Assembly (NCBI GenBank): GCA_015709495.1
Contig: CP054189.1
Coordinates: 2,480,001-2,544,000 of the forward strand
Source: Chthonomonadaceae bacterium
GTDB lineage: Bacteria > Armatimonadota > Fimbriimonadia > Fimbriimonadales > Fimbriimonadaceae
Direction of reading: 5' to 3'
DNA length: 64,000 nucleotides
Positions 1 through 8,179 of the stretch are shown here, in pieces (the first letter of the stretch is position 1; each line of letters starts with the position of its first letter). The notes below the pieces were generated by a model. It had not been told where the DNA came from and searched no databases. It saw nothing but the letters and a program-made list of their open reading frames with translations. The translations under genes were made by a program, and so were the position numbers.

Positions 1-569
1 GGGGTTCGTACCCTTCCCCACCGCGCGAGCAGCGACTCGTACTCCGCTTGCGAGATGTCGAACGAGCCCATCGACTCCAGATGCGGGTTGGGGATCTGGG
101 CGTCGAACACCTGGAACCCCTGGGAGCGGCAGAGGTGAACGGCCTCGACCAATGCGACCTTGGAAGCATTGGATTCCGCGTGAAACATCGATTCCGCCGA
201 GAAAACAGAGCCGATGGCGAGGCCGAAGAGGCCCCCGACGAGCCGCTCCCCCTGGTAGACCTCGACCGAGTGCGCCCAGCCTTCGACATGCGCTTGCATG
301 TAGGCCCGGATCAATTCCTCCGTGATCCAGTTGTCGGCCTCCCTCAGACACCCTCGCACCACGTCTTCGAACCTACGGTCGGCCGTAACCTCGAACGCCC
401 CGCGACGGAGCACCGCCTTGAGAGTCCTCGAGACCCGCGCGCCTTCGATTGGAAAAAGAGCCCTGCGGTCGGGTTTGTACCAGTTCAACTCACCCGCCGC
501 ATCGCCCATGACGAACGCTCCGCAGAGATAGCCGTACCGCAATTCCCAGGTCGTGAGTTCGGATCGCAT
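1..569 (-). CDS. aat: Leucyl/phenylalanyl-tRNA--protein transferase, 3' end cut by window edge
   Basis: Aat moves Leu or Phe from its tRNA onto N-terminal Arg/Lys of proteins, feeding the N-end rule (ClpS/ClpAP) pathway. Reading from ATG 569 leftward gives about 189 residues with no stop before the edge. It shows the family core NWITEELIRAY, HSVEVYQGERLVGGLFGLAIG, the ESMFH segment with NASKVAL, and the late FDAQIPNPHLESMG motif. Family length is about 200-240 residues, so little is missing. The start lies 6 bases after the stop of the upstream methyltransferase, so the two are probably co-transcribed. Family assignment rests on these motifs and is secure; the C-terminus is not visible. Confidence 0.9.
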   Translation of the reverse strand, partial: MRSELTTWELRYGYLCGAFVMGDAAGELNWYKPDRRALFPIEGARVSRTLKAVLRRGAFEVTADRRFEDVVRGCLREADNWITEELIRAYMQAHVEGWAHSVEVYQGERLVGGLFGLAIGSVFSAESMFHAESNASKVALVEAVHLCRSQGFQVFDAQIPNPHLESMGSFDISQAEYESLLARWGRVRT

Positions 570-575
570 CTTGAC

Positions 576-1292
576 TTAGAACGAACCGCGCTCCCAAAGC
601 ATCGCATGGAACAGCGGCGCGATCGAGAGGTCCGCCATACCGGGGTCGGCCTCAAGCGCTGCGGGGGTGGGGACCGGTTCGACGTATTCCCTCAACAGAA
701 ACCCGCTCCGAAGGAACGCGCCGAAGAACCGCTCCAGCGTCCGATGGTGCTGCATCACGGTGATTCCGCGCCACGACTGGATCCCGCCGGGATACGCGAA
801 GTAGCGGTGAACGGGCCAATGGAGTTTCCTCCCCTCGGAGTCCTTCACCCAACCCGAAGAACAGGTGGAGATCGGAGTCACGTTGCTCACGACGCATCGT
901 CCTCCCGGACGCAACACCCTCGCAATCTCGGCAACCGCTACCTCGAAGCCTTCGATGTCGACGAACGTGACGTAAGAAACGACTTGGTCGAACGCGCCGT
1001 TGGAAAACGGAAGGCGCTCGCCGCGAGACCGGGCTAGGCGGCTGAGGCCCTTTTCTTTCGCTGAGGCAAGCAAGGCCCGGACGGGGTCGATACCCACAAC
1101 GCTTGCCCCGAGTTCGGCGAGCATCTTACCGAATCGCCCCTCACCGCAGCCGACATCGAGGATCACTGCCCTGTTCACGTCGCCACAAAGCCTCAGCATG
1201 ACCTCGTCGAGCAGGTGCGTTCGGTTTGTGTCGCCCTCTTCGACGAACTTCTGCCAGGCGTCCGCGGACTCGATCCAACCTCCCTCTTTCAT
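576..1292 (-). CDS. Class I SAM-dependent methyltransferase
   Basis: A 238-residue protein with the Methyltransf_11 pattern. Motif I ILDVGCGEGRFGKML lies near residues 43-57, an acidic residue after strand 2 (VVGID) follows, then a motif II-like FDQVVSYVTFVDIE and the post-motif VLRPGGRCVVSNV. The second half resembles small-molecule methyltransferases of the UbiE/BioC type; the substrate cannot be read from sequence. ATG 1292 is divergent from the DinB-like gene with only 48 bases between the starts, so both promoters must lie there. It sits directly upstream of aat and probably heads that transcript. Confidence 0.85.
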   Translation of the reverse strand: MKEGGWIESADAWQKFVEEGDTNRTHLLDEVMLRLCGDVNRAVILDVGCGEGRFGKMLAELGASVVGIDPVRALLASAKEKGLSRLARSRGERLPFSNGAFDQVVSYVTFVDIEGFEVAVAEIARVLRPGGRCVVSNVTPISTCSSGWVKDSEGRKLHWPVHRYFAYPGGIQSWRGITVMQHHRTLERFFGAFLRSGFLLREYVEPVPTPAALEADPGMADLSIAPLFHAMLWERGSF

Positions 1293-1340
1293 GAAGAAGA
1301 TTTAACCGGATACCGGCTCCAGATCGCTCATAATCTGGGC

Positions 1341-1766
1341 ATGACCGACGCAACTTTCCGAGCCACGATGGAGAGCCCCGGACACAAGCTCCGAGCCGCT
1401 TTCGAGGGTTTTCCCGACGCCGGACTCGACGCTCAACTATCGCCCCAATCGATGACGCCCCGCCAGATCGCGGAGCACCTGTGCGACTGCTACCTCGCCT
1501 TTGAGGACGCTCTCCAGGGGAAGAAACACGACTGGGGAGCCTACACGGCCAAGGGCAGCACTTCCGAGGAGCTTCTCCAAGAGATGATGTCGCTCCGTGG
1601 GGCGGCCGTCGAGAAGGCCCTCGCCGCGACCGAGGTGAAGCACAAGCTCGAAGCGCTCGAGTACATCTCCCTGCATGACGAGTACCACATCGGCCAGCTC
1701 TGCCTGCTTCGCCTGGAAGCCGATCCGGAGTGGAAGTTCGACAGCATCTATGCCCATCTGATGTAG
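1341..1766 (+). CDS. DinB-like metal-dependent four-helix protein
   Basis: A 141-residue protein of the DinB/YfiT-like superfamily. The pattern is a His in EHLCD near residue 43 and the late HDEYHIGQL motif whose two histidines complete the usual three-His metal site. Members often act as thiol transferases or have no known role; DinB here is the Bacillus damage-inducible family, not DNA polymerase IV. The frame is open further upstream to 1215, but the conserved fold begins at ATG 1341, just after a CATAAT at 1329-1334 that could be a -10 box for a leaderless message. It sits upstream of rpsB with its own stop and no overlap. Confidence 0.75.
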   Translation: MTDATFRATMESPGHKLRAAFEGFPDAGLDAQLSPQSMTPRQIAEHLCDCYLAFEDALQGKKHDWGAYTAKGSTSEELLQEMMSLRGAAVEKALAATEVKHKLEALEYISLHDEYHIGQLCLLRLEADPEWKFDSIYAHLM

Positions 1767-1784
1767 ATTCAAACGGCACCGAGG

Positions 1785-1790
1785 TATACT
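1785..1790 (+). promoter_or_regulatory. Possible -10 box for the rpsB operon
   Basis: TATACT matches a sigma-70 -10 element in the only intergenic space before the ribosomal operon. No convincing -35 box is present at the right distance. It would leave a leader of about 90 bases before the rpsB start, long enough for the autoregulatory leader known for rpsB-tsf in other bacteria, though no specific S2-binding fold was recognised. Confidence 0.35.
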
Positions 1791-1886
1791 CGGCGCTCAA
1801 ATCACACGGTCGTCGCTCCGCCGCAGGTGGCCCCATGGGCTAAGGCGAGGCTCAAGCGCGACCGGCGGAACAACCTGGAGGAAAAC

Positions 1887-2816
1887 TTGGCGCAACTCAG
1901 CATGAAAGAACTGCTGGAGTCGGGTGTGCATTTCGGCCACCAGACCCGGCGGTGGAACCCCAAGATGAAGCGATACATCTATGGGGCTCGCAACGGAATC
2001 TATATCGTCGATCTTCATCAGACGATCAAGCTCTTCGAAGACGCGCTCGAATTCGTCAAAAGCATCGTCGAAGACAACGGCACGATCCTTTTCGTCGGAA
2101 CGAAAAAACAGGCTCAGTCTGCGGTCAAAGAAGCCGCGCAGCGCAGCGGCCAGTACTGGGTCAACGAGCGGTGGCTCGGCGGGATGCTCACGAACTGGAA
2201 GACCATTCAGCTTCGCGTCCAGCGGCTGAAGGAGCTCGACCGGATGGAGGAGGACGGCTACTTGGCCCGACTCCCCAAAAAGGAGATGCTCAAGCGGCGG
2301 GAAGAGCGAGACAAGCTGAACCGGTATCTCGAAGGCATCCGCGACATGGATCGCATGCCCTCATGCCTTGTCGTCATCGACGTCAACAAAGAGGCGATCG
2401 CCATCCACGAGGCTCGAAAGCTCGACATCCCCATCGTCGCCATCGTCGACACGAACTGTGACCCCGACGTCGTCGACTACGTGATCCCCGGCAACGACGA
2501 CGCCATTCGAGCGATTCGGCTCGTTGCCGGAAAGATCGCTGAAGCCATCCTTGAGGCGAAGGCGATCGACGAAGGACTCACCGAAGGGACCTTGACCCCA
2601 GAGGGCGAGGCCGTCGATGAGGCAATCGTGTTCGGTGACGTAGAAGAGGAGTTGCTCCGAGCGTTCTCGGGCGATTCCGGAGGCGCGAGTTCGGCGCAGG
2701 CCCAGCCGGCAGGCGAAGTCGCCGTTGCCGAAGCTGCCCCTGAGCCAGTGCCAGCCGAAGCCGCCGAGGAAGAGGCCGGGAGCGATCTGGACGACTTGGA
2801 CGAGGAAAGTATCTGA
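1887..2816 (+). CDS. rpsB: 30S ribosomal protein S2
   Basis: S2 binds late on the small subunit near the head-platform junction and is needed with S1 for translation initiation. The N-terminus [19 protein letters not shown], the FVGTKKQA segment, [14 protein letters not shown] and the later VDTNCDPD block are diagnostic. I chose TTG 1887 over the longer frame opening at 1827: a CTGGAGG Shine-Dalgarno at 1875-1881 sits correctly before it and the product then starts like other S2 proteins. ATG 1902 is the alternative. The 309-residue product is longer than E. coli S2 because of an Ala/Glu/Asp-rich tail of about 60 residues. It is the first gene of rpsB-tsf-pyrH-frr-uppS. Confidence 0.97.
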   Translation: MAQLSMKELLESGVHFGHQTRRWNPKMKRYIYGARNGIYIVDLHQTIKLFEDALEFVKSIVEDNGTILFVGTKKQAQSAVKEAAQRSGQYWVNERWLGGMLTNWKTIQLRVQRLKELDRMEEDGYLARLPKKEMLKRREERDKLNRYLEGIRDMDRMPSCLVVIDVNKEAIAIHEARKLDIPIVAIVDTNCDPDVVDYVIPGNDDAIRAIRLVAGKIAEAILEAKAIDEGLTEGTLTPEGEAVDEAIVFGDVEEELLRAFSGDSGGASSAQAQPAGEVAVAEAAPEPVPAEAAEEEAGSDLDDLDEESI

Positions 2817-3659
2817 ATGGAAATCAGTGCAGAGTTAGTAAAGAGGCTTCGCAGCGAAACGGACGCCCCGCTGATGGAGTGTAAGGCCGCGCTTCAGGAA
2901 GCGAAGGGCGACTTCGAGCGGGCTAAGGCCGTCTTGCGAGAAAAAGGAAAGGCTGCAGCTGCGAAGCGGTCGGACCGGTCGACTTCGGCGGGCCTTGTCG
3001 TCGTCGCCTTGTCGGACGACCAGAAGCAGGCAGGGGCGGTGGTTCTCGAAAGTGAAACCGACTTCGTGGCCAAGAACGACGACTTCGTCGCGCTCGCCGA
3101 GCAACTGGCCAAGGCGTTTCTTGCGTCGGACCCCGGTTCCGACCCCAATGCGGTTGCTGTCGACGGAAAGACAGCGGGCGCGTGGGTTGAAGAGGCCATC
3201 GGAAAGATCCGCGAGAACATCCGGATCGGCGACGCGGTTCGGTTCTCCGCCGACTCGCCCGTTTCGGTATACGTCCACCACGACAAAACGAAGGCAGCTT
3301 TGGTTGGGATGAAGGGTGACAACCCGGCGCTTCAGGAGATCGGGCGCAAGATTGCCATCCAATGCGTTGCGTTCCCGCCTGACGTGATCCGACGCGCCGA
3401 CTTGTCCCAAGAGATGCTCGACCGCGAGATCGAAACCGAAACGCAGCGGGCCCTGAACGAAGGCAAGCCCGAGAACATCGCTCGAAACATCGCCCAAGGC
3501 CGAGTCAATAAGGAGTATGTGAAGCGGGTTGTGCTGCTGGAACAGGACTTCTACGCCGACGCGTCGAAAACCGTGAGCACGTACCTTGCCGAACACGCAA
3601 AAGAGGGAGGCTCCGCCGAAGTGGTGGCCTTCCGATACCTCGCCGTCGGCAAGACGTAG
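2817..3659 (+). CDS. tsf: Elongation factor Ts
   Basis: EF-Ts is the guanine-nucleotide exchange factor for EF-Tu. The 280-residue product opens with the UBA-like domain (VKRLRSETDAPLMECKAALQEA, residues 8-29), then the dimerisation/core part with ETDFVAKNDDF near residue 80 that contacts EF-Tu. Its ATG follows the rpsB stop with no spacer (TGAATG), so translation is probably coupled. Gene order and spacing are those conserved across bacteria. Nothing unusual is seen. Confidence 0.97.
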   Translation: MEISAELVKRLRSETDAPLMECKAALQEAKGDFERAKAVLREKGKAAAAKRSDRSTSAGLVVVALSDDQKQAGAVVLESETDFVAKNDDFVALAEQLAKAFLASDPGSDPNAVAVDGKTAGAWVEEAIGKIRENIRIGDAVRFSADSPVSVYVHHDKTKAALVGMKGDNPALQEIGRKIAIQCVAFPPDVIRRADLSQEMLDREIETETQRALNEGKPENIARNIAQGRVNKEYVKRVVLLEQDFYADASKTVSTYLAEHAKEGGSAEVVAFRYLAVGKT

Positions 3660-3665
3660 GCCAGA

Positions 3666-4391
3666 ATGCAACGACGTCAGGAACTTCGGCGAGTGCTCAT
3701 CAAACTTTCCGGCGAGGCGCTCGCCGGTGGTGTCGGCTTTGGCTTGGACCCTGACACCCTCAAGTACATCGCCTGCGAAATCGCCGAAGTCCACGCGCTC
3801 GGCGTTCAGGTGGCGATCGTCGTTGGCGGGGGCAACTTCGTCCGCGGTGAGGCTTTCGCAGGAAGCGGCTCTGTCGATCGCACAGCCGGCGACCAGATGG
3901 GGATGCTTGCGACGATCATCAACGCGCTAGCCTTGCAATCCGCGATTGAGGCGAGCGGGGTCCCCACACGGGTTCAGAGCGCGATCAACGTTTCCGAGGT
4001 GTGCGAGCCCTTCATTCGGAGGCGCGCGATGCGGCATCTCGAACGGGGCCGGGTCGTGGTGTTTGCCGCGGGAACAGGAAACCCCTACTTCACGACCGAC
4101 ACTGCGGCGGTCCTTCGGGCGCTCGAAGTCGAGGCGGATTGTCTCCTCAAAGCGACCAAGGTGGACGGAGTCTACAACAAGGACCCCAAAAAGAACTCCG
4201 ATGCGGTTCGCTTCGAAGAATTAAGCTTCAGCGATGCCATCGACGCTCGTCTGGCTGTGATGGATCAAACGGCGTTCACGATGTGCAGGGAACACAATCT
4301 CTCGGTAATCGTATTAGACTTTCATCAGAAGGGCGCCTTGGCGCGCGCTGCGCGAGGCGAAACCGTCGGAACACTGGTAGGAGCGGATTGA
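3666..4391 (+). CDS. pyrH: Uridylate kinase (UMP kinase)
   Basis: PyrH phosphorylates UMP to UDP as a hexamer of the amino-acid-kinase fold and is regulated by GTP and UTP in many bacteria. The 241-residue protein has the phosphate-binding LIKLSGEAL near the N-terminus, VGGGNFVRG, the DQMGMLATIINALAL helix, and the GTGNPYFTTDTAA nucleotide loop, with TKVDGVYNKDPKK later. It lies 6 bases after tsf and 1 base before frr. All family motifs are intact. Confidence 0.97.
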   Translation: MQRRQELRRVLIKLSGEALAGGVGFGLDPDTLKYIACEIAEVHALGVQVAIVVGGGNFVRGEAFAGSGSVDRTAGDQMGMLATIINALALQSAIEASGVPTRVQSAINVSEVCEPFIRRRAMRHLERGRVVVFAAGTGNPYFTTDTAAVLRALEVEADCLLKATKVDGVYNKDPKKNSDAVRFEELSFSDAIDARLAVMDQTAFTMCREHNLSVIVLDFHQKGALARAARGETVGTLVGAD

Positions 4392-4392
4392 C

Positions 4393-4953
4393 ATGAGCGT
4401 AAACGAGATTCTCAAGGATGCTGACCACCGGATGGATCAGTCGATCGAGTCGATGAAGCACGATTTTCAGAGCATTCGAACAGGACGCGCCAATCCCTTG
4501 GTTCTCGAAAGGGTCAAAGTGGACTACTACGGCGTCGAATGCCCGATCAATCAGGTCGCCAACGTGACCGTCCCTGAACCCAGACAGTTGATGGTCACGC
4601 CGTTCGAGCGCAACATGCTCGGCCCGATCGAGAAGGCTATTCAAAAGAGCGACCTTGGCATCAATCCCCTCAACGATGGGCAATGCCTGCGACTCAACTT
4701 CCCCCAGATGACCGAGGATCGGCGCAAAGAGATGGTAAGGCAAGTCAACGCTCGCGCGGAGCAAGCCTGTGTCGCCATCCGCAACGTCCGCCGCGATGCC
4801 ATCGAGCACCTCAAGGCCCTTGAGAAGTCGAAGGAACTCAGCGAAGACGAACTCAAGCGCCACGAACATAAAGTCCAGGAAATGACCGACAAGCACATCG
4901 CCAACGTCCACGAGCTTCAAAAGCGCAAGGACGAAGAGCTTATGGAGGTCTGA
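4393..4953 (+). CDS. frr: Ribosome recycling factor
   Basis: RRF acts with EF-G to split post-termination ribosomes. The 186-residue length is exactly typical. Conserved elements are SIESMKHDFQSIRTGRANP at the start of helix 1, the domain II hinge (YYGVECPINQVANV), and the FPQMTEDRRKEMVR stretch. GGAG at 4379-4382 provides a ribosome-binding site. It sits between pyrH and uppS in the usual order. Confidence 0.97.
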   Translation: MSVNEILKDADHRMDQSIESMKHDFQSIRTGRANPLVLERVKVDYYGVECPINQVANVTVPEPRQLMVTPFERNMLGPIEKAIQKSDLGINPLNDGQCLRLNFPQMTEDRRKEMVRQVNARAEQACVAIRNVRRDAIEHLKALEKSKELSEDELKRHEHKVQEMTDKHIANVHELQKRKDEELMEV

Positions 4954-4958
4954 GGCCC

Positions 4959-5744
4959 TTGGCCCAATCCACCGCTTCCGGTGGCGCGTCCCGGTTCGAT
5001 TCGGAACCCCTCAGGCTGGCCGCCGAAATGGGGCTGGACCTCGAACGCCTGCCTGTCCATGTGGCGGTCATCATGGACGGCAACGGGCGCTGGGCGCAAA
5101 AGCGCGGCCTTGAACGGCTTCTGGGGCATCGCGAGGGCTACCGAGTTTTGCGGCGAGTGTTGCTCGATTGCAGCGAACTAGGCATCGAGTTTCTCACGGT
5201 CTACGCGTTCTCGGCTGAGAACTGGAGGCGCCCTGAGAGCGAGGTTTCCGGGCTGTTCTCCCTCATCGAACGGGCAGCGAGAGACGAGCTACGGGTCATG
5301 CACCAGAACCGCGTTCGCATTCGCGTTGCCGGCGACCTCCAGGCCCTCCCCAAAGGGCTGCAAGATGCGCTCCGAGAGGGCATCGAGACCACGCGCGAAA
5401 ACGCAGGGATCACGTTCACGCTGGCGCTGAACTACGGGGGACGCGCAGAGATCGTCGAGGCGATCCGAAAGATCGTCCGGGCCGGAAGTCCGCCCGAGGA
5501 CGTGACCGAGGAACTCGTCGGCGCGAGCCTCTACAACCCCGACATCCCCGATCCGGACCTCATCATCCGAACCGCCGGAGAACGCAGGTGGAGCAACTTC
5601 CTCCTTTGGCAGGCCGCGTATTCGGAGCTGTTCGTTTGTCCCGAACCCTGGCCCGAATTCTCGACCCGGAGCCTCGTTACCGCGCTCTGTGATTTTCAGA
5701 ATCGTGAGCGAAAATTTGGCGGGTTGGAACCCAGTTCCGAGTAG
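4959..5744 (+). CDS. uppS: Isoprenyl transferase (undecaprenyl diphosphate synthase family)
   Basis: UppS makes the long-chain cis-prenyl diphosphate that carries peptidoglycan and other glycan precursors. The catalytic motif VAVIMDGNGRWAQKRG holds the essential Asp near residue 40. TVYAFSAENWRRP, LNYGGRAEI and the C-terminal DLIIRTAGERRWSNFLLWQAAYSEL motifs follow. TTG 4959 has a GGAGG a few bases upstream; ATG 5028 just before the conserved core is a possible alternative. In many bacteria cdsA, dxr and rseP follow, but here the next gene is an unrelated secreted protein. Confidence 0.95.
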   Translation: MAQSTASGGASRFDSEPLRLAAEMGLDLERLPVHVAVIMDGNGRWAQKRGLERLLGHREGYRVLRRVLLDCSELGIEFLTVYAFSAENWRRPESEVSGLFSLIERAARDELRVMHQNRVRIRVAGDLQALPKGLQDALREGIETTRENAGITFTLALNYGGRAEIVEAIRKIVRAGSPPEDVTEELVGASLYNPDIPDPDLIIRTAGERRWSNFLLWQAAYSELFVCPEPWPEFSTRSLVTALCDFQNRERKFGGLEPSSE

Positions 5745-5811
5745 CCCGGCACTCACCCTCGCAGAATTGCGGGACGGAACAATCGCTCCCTCATCCGAGT
5801 CGAAATGCCTG

Positions 5812-5817
5812 TACAAT
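5812..5817 (+). promoter_or_regulatory. Possible -10 box for the secreted-protein gene
   Basis: TACAAT lies 20 bases before the chosen GTG start at 5838, followed by a strong GGAGG at 5824-5828. No good -35 match is visible 16-18 bases upstream, so the call depends on the -10 match and its position in the short gap after uppS. Confidence 0.4.
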
Positions 5818-5837
5818 CCATTTGGAGGCGACACACG

Positions 5838-7136
5838 GTGAACTTATCCGCGCGCATTTTGGCGATTCTCTCCTTAGTCTTCGTCGGCGCTCTGTCGATG
5901 GCCCAACGCAACATCTTCGAGCCGCCGCCCGAGCGCTCCTATGGGGTCTTCGAACTGGCTTACGGGAAGGTTCGGATGCCGAACGGCAAGTACCGAGACG
6001 TGTCCGGGCTGAAGATTCCTTATCAGATCGAGCGCATCTATCCGGGCACGAAGGGCACATCGGGACGAGCGCGCCACCCCGAGGCAGCCACCGCCTATCG
6101 GAACGATAACGGCGATCCCACTTACTACGTTTCTGGCTTGGCGATGCCGAGCGCGCTCGACGACGTGACGCTTACCAGCGCCGGCCAAGGTCAGCCGTGG
6201 ACTCAAGTGACCGTCGGCATCATGAACACGTCGATGGACCGTATCCTCCTGAGGTGGATCGCGTACGATCGCTACGTTTCCGGCCTTGGGGCGGGAGTGA
6301 GCGCGTTTTACGATGTGATCGCCGACTGGGGCGGCTTTACGGTCAACCAACTGGGCCAGAATATCTTTCCCAGCACTGGAACCTGGAAAATCACCTTCGA
6401 CTTTTCGATCGTGGGCATCGTGGTGCCGGATGGAGAATGCTACTTTGCAGCTCAATTCCGTGAGCCTTTCGGAGTGCCGGACGGCCCCTTCCGCAACGAC
6501 TTCTTCCCCGTTTTCAGCGGCGGTGGCGTGAGCGTGGGAATCAGCGACGACCTGTTCTGGTACGACTGGGACCCCGAACCCAACGGCGTATATGAGGAGA
6601 CCGAGGTCGATTACTTCAACGGTCCGCCCAACGAGGCCAATTTCTTGCTGCAGATCGACACCGGGGGCACGACGACCGAGCTCTTCCCCTTCAGCTATAC
6701 GATCTTCGCCGGACGGTACGTCTCAGGCTCGTTCGTCGACCTATGGTTCAGCGACAACTCCTACTTGGTCGTCGATGCCTTCAACGAAGACGAAAGGCCG
6801 TACCCAATCAGCGTCATGTTCGACTCCCAATCGCCGACCGCGACGCCCCTCAGTCTGACCTTCAAACTGGAGTCTGCGACCATTGCCGACGGGTATGAAG
6901 TGGTCATTATGCTGTTCAACTACCAAGACAACAGGTTCGACGTGGTGCAGCGTACCGGCACTTCGAGCGTCGACCGCGAGATTTCCGTAACGATCGGGAG
7001 CAACCCTGCGAAGTACGTTCATCCGAGTTCGCGGGCCGTTCGCGCTCTCGTGCAATATCGAGAGTCGGCGGTCGAGCTTGCTCAACTCTGGTGGACCAAG
7101 ATCGACAGGGCCACCTGGCTGATCACGCGACCCTAA
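5838..7136 (+). CDS. Secreted protein of unknown function
   Basis: A 432-residue protein with an N-terminal signal peptide (hydrophobic run ILAILSLVFVGALSMA, cleavage expected near AQ). The mature part is rich in aromatic and acidic residues and looks beta-rich, with several WIAYDRY/FYDVIADWGGF-like stretches. No enzymatic motif or known domain was recognised. GTG 5838 is preferred to the upstream ATG at 5805 because GGAGG at 5824-5828 is well spaced and the signal peptide then begins cleanly. It is alone on the plus strand and followed by a hairpin terminator at 7161-7189. Confidence 0.75.
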   Translation: MNLSARILAILSLVFVGALSMAQRNIFEPPPERSYGVFELAYGKVRMPNGKYRDVSGLKIPYQIERIYPGTKGTSGRARHPEAATAYRNDNGDPTYYVSGLAMPSALDDVTLTSAGQGQPWTQVTVGIMNTSMDRILLRWIAYDRYVSGLGAGVSAFYDVIADWGGFTVNQLGQNIFPSTGTWKITFDFSIVGIVVPDGECYFAAQFREPFGVPDGPFRNDFFPVFSGGGVSVGISDDLFWYDWDPEPNGVYEETEVDYFNGPPNEANFLLQIDTGGTTTELFPFSYTIFAGRYVSGSFVDLWFSDNSYLVVDAFNEDERPYPISVMFDSQSPTATPLSLTFKLESATIADGYEVVIMLFNYQDNRFDVVQRTGTSSVDREISVTIGSNPAKYVHPSSRAVRALVQYRESAVELAQLWWTKIDRATWLITRP

Positions 7137-7160
7137 CACCACCCTTCCTTAGTACAACAT

Positions 7161-7189
7161 CCGGGGGTTGCCGACTTGGCAGCCCCTGG
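7161..7189. terminator. Hairpin terminator between convergent genes
   Basis: A 12-bp stem (7161-7172 with 7178-7189, two G-U pairs) closes a 5-base loop and is followed by GTGTTT on the plus strand. It lies between the plus-strand secreted-protein gene and the minus-strand TPR gene, where a shared bidirectional terminator would be expected. The T-tract is short, so termination strength is uncertain. Confidence 0.6.
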
Positions 7190-7205
7190 GTGTTTCGTGC
7201 TGAAA

Positions 7206-7643
7206 CTACTCGTCGCTCGTTACTTCGATGTTCCAGTAGATCGGCTTGGTCGAAAGTTGCCAGGAGTCCGTGATCTTCTCGGGCGTCAGCCTTTCCATCG
7301 CCTTCACAAATCGGCCGATCCGCACGCTGCTCGGCTTCTCCTTGAGGGCCGCCCGCGCCGCTTCCAGAGCCTCCTCATACCGTCCCAAACGATCCAGGCA
7401 CTTCGCCAACGAGAACGCCGCCTGCCAAAAGTGCGGGTCGAGTTCAAGAGCTTTGCGAAACTGCTCCGCGCCTTGGGTTTCGTCGCCCAAGTGGCAATGG
7501 CAGGTTCCCAGTACGGCGTTTGCAGCCGCGTGGGTCGGGTACTTCGCCACGAGCTCCTTAGCCTCGGCCAGGGCGTCCTCCCACTTCCCCGCTCGTATCA
7601 ATCGCTCGACATGCTCGATCATCTCGCCTTCTCTAAGATACAT
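7206..7643 (-). CDS. Small tetratricopeptide-repeat protein
   Basis: A 145-residue, mostly alpha-helical protein with about three TPR units: WEDALAEAKELVAKYPTHAAANAVLG, DETQGAEQFRKALELDPHFWQAAFSLA and GRYEEALEAARAALKEKP. TPRs mediate protein-protein contacts; no partner can be named. The open frame continues upstream through the tRNA-Arg gene in antisense, which cannot be real. ATG 7643 and ATG 7622 are the realistic starts. The second has a better-placed AGAAGG, so the protein may be 7 residues shorter. It has no signal peptide. Confidence 0.8.
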   Translation of the reverse strand: MYLREGEMIEHVERLIRAGKWEDALAEAKELVAKYPTHAAANAVLGTCHCHLGDETQGAEQFRKALELDPHFWQAAFSLAKCLDRLGRYEEALEAARAALKEKPSSVRIGRFVKAMERLTPEKITDSWQLSTKPIYWNIEVTSDE

Positions 7644-7690
7644 GAGAACGGTCCTGAAGGACTCCCGTTCGGCTCGAATCTGGGCCGCGA

Positions 7691-7711
7691 CTGGTATAAT
7701 TCCATTCCCGC
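7691..7711 (+). promoter_or_regulatory. tRNA-Arg(GCG) promoter -10 block
   Basis: A perfect TATAAT at 7695-7700 lies 12 bases before the mature tRNA 5' end. The 21-base block up to the tRNA matches the block before the second tRNA-Arg gene (39914-39934) at 19 positions. No strong -35 is visible. Confidence 0.65.
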
Positions 7712-7787
7712 GCGCTCGTAGCTCAGTGGATAGAGCATCAGGTTGCGGACCTGGAGGTCGGAGGTTCGAGTCCTCTCGAGCGCGCCA
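7712..7787 (+). tRNA. tRNA-Arg, anticodon GCG
   Basis: A 76-base cloverleaf with encoded CCA. The acceptor stem GCGCTCG (7712-7718) pairs with CGAGCGC (7777-7783), the D-stem is GCTC/GAGC, the anticodon stem is TCAGG/CCTGG with loop TTGCGGA, and the T-arm carries TTCGAGT. The anticodon GCG reads CGC and CGU arginine codons. Flanking bases extend the acceptor pairing slightly. Long open frames on the opposite strand here are artefacts of the tRNA sequence. Confidence 0.97.
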
Positions 7788-7805
7788 ATTCCCCGCTTGT
7801 CCATA

Positions 7806-7844
7806 CCGGACACATAGGTTCCAGATCGTTCCGGACACATGGGT
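7806..7844. repeat. Pair of 14-bp direct repeats
   Basis: CCGGACACATAGGT at 7806-7819 and CCGGACACATGGGT at 7831-7844 differ at one base and start 25 bases apart. They begin 18 bases after the tRNA 3' end. Such repeats can be binding sites at the end of a transposon; no matching transposase was found here. Confidence 0.5.
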
Positions 7845-7942
7845 GTCCCTGCCGGCGACAAAGGCGTCGACCCGAGGCTGAGTAACCCGACTTGGCCTGA
7901 GGGCAGACACAGGGCCGGTTCCGATTTCCCCCTCGCCTCGCC

Positions 7943-7972
7943 GGGGGAGAGGGGGACCAAGGGGGTGAGGGG
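7943..7972 (+). repeat. G-quadruplex-forming guanine tracts
   Basis: Four runs of five, five, five and four guanines separated by loops of 3, 5 and 3 bases (AGA, ACCAA, TGA). This fits the intramolecular G-quadruplex pattern well. It lies in the non-coding stretch between tRNA-Arg and the IS element. Confidence 0.6.
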
Positions 7973-8179
7973 TTCATTGGCTTGGGCATCGGCGAGAAGA
8001 TGTCGCCCATTCAGGGCTCGATCCTGAGGGAACGGGCATCTTTCCAGGCCTTCGGCCTTCGCTATAGTCTTTTCGACCCTTTGGGCCTCAGCGCGGCCTG
8101 TAGGTTCGGCTGAGGGAATTTGGGTACCGGGTGAGTCAAGGCCCTTACTTACGGGCCCACCCAAGGCGTCCGACCCAGC

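Noticed and set aside
48-1037. 329-residue plus-strand open frame at the left edge
   Set aside because: It is antisense to aat and the methyltransferase, whose motifs are clear; it shows no coherent domains of its own.
7806-7844. CRISPR-like repeat unit (two 14-mers 25 bases apart)
   Set aside because: Only two copies, an 11-base gap and no further units or cas genes; no CRISPR array is present in the window.
7644-7910. N-terminal extension of the TPR gene through the tRNA (AREDSNLRPPGPQ)
   Set aside because: This is also antisense tRNA sequence; the real gene begins at 7643 or 7622.
7619-8164. 181-residue minus-strand open frame with an ALERTRTSDLQVRN-type segment
   Set aside because: The segment is the antisense translation of tRNA-Arg(GCG), a well-known false protein, and the rest is repeat DNA without family likeness.
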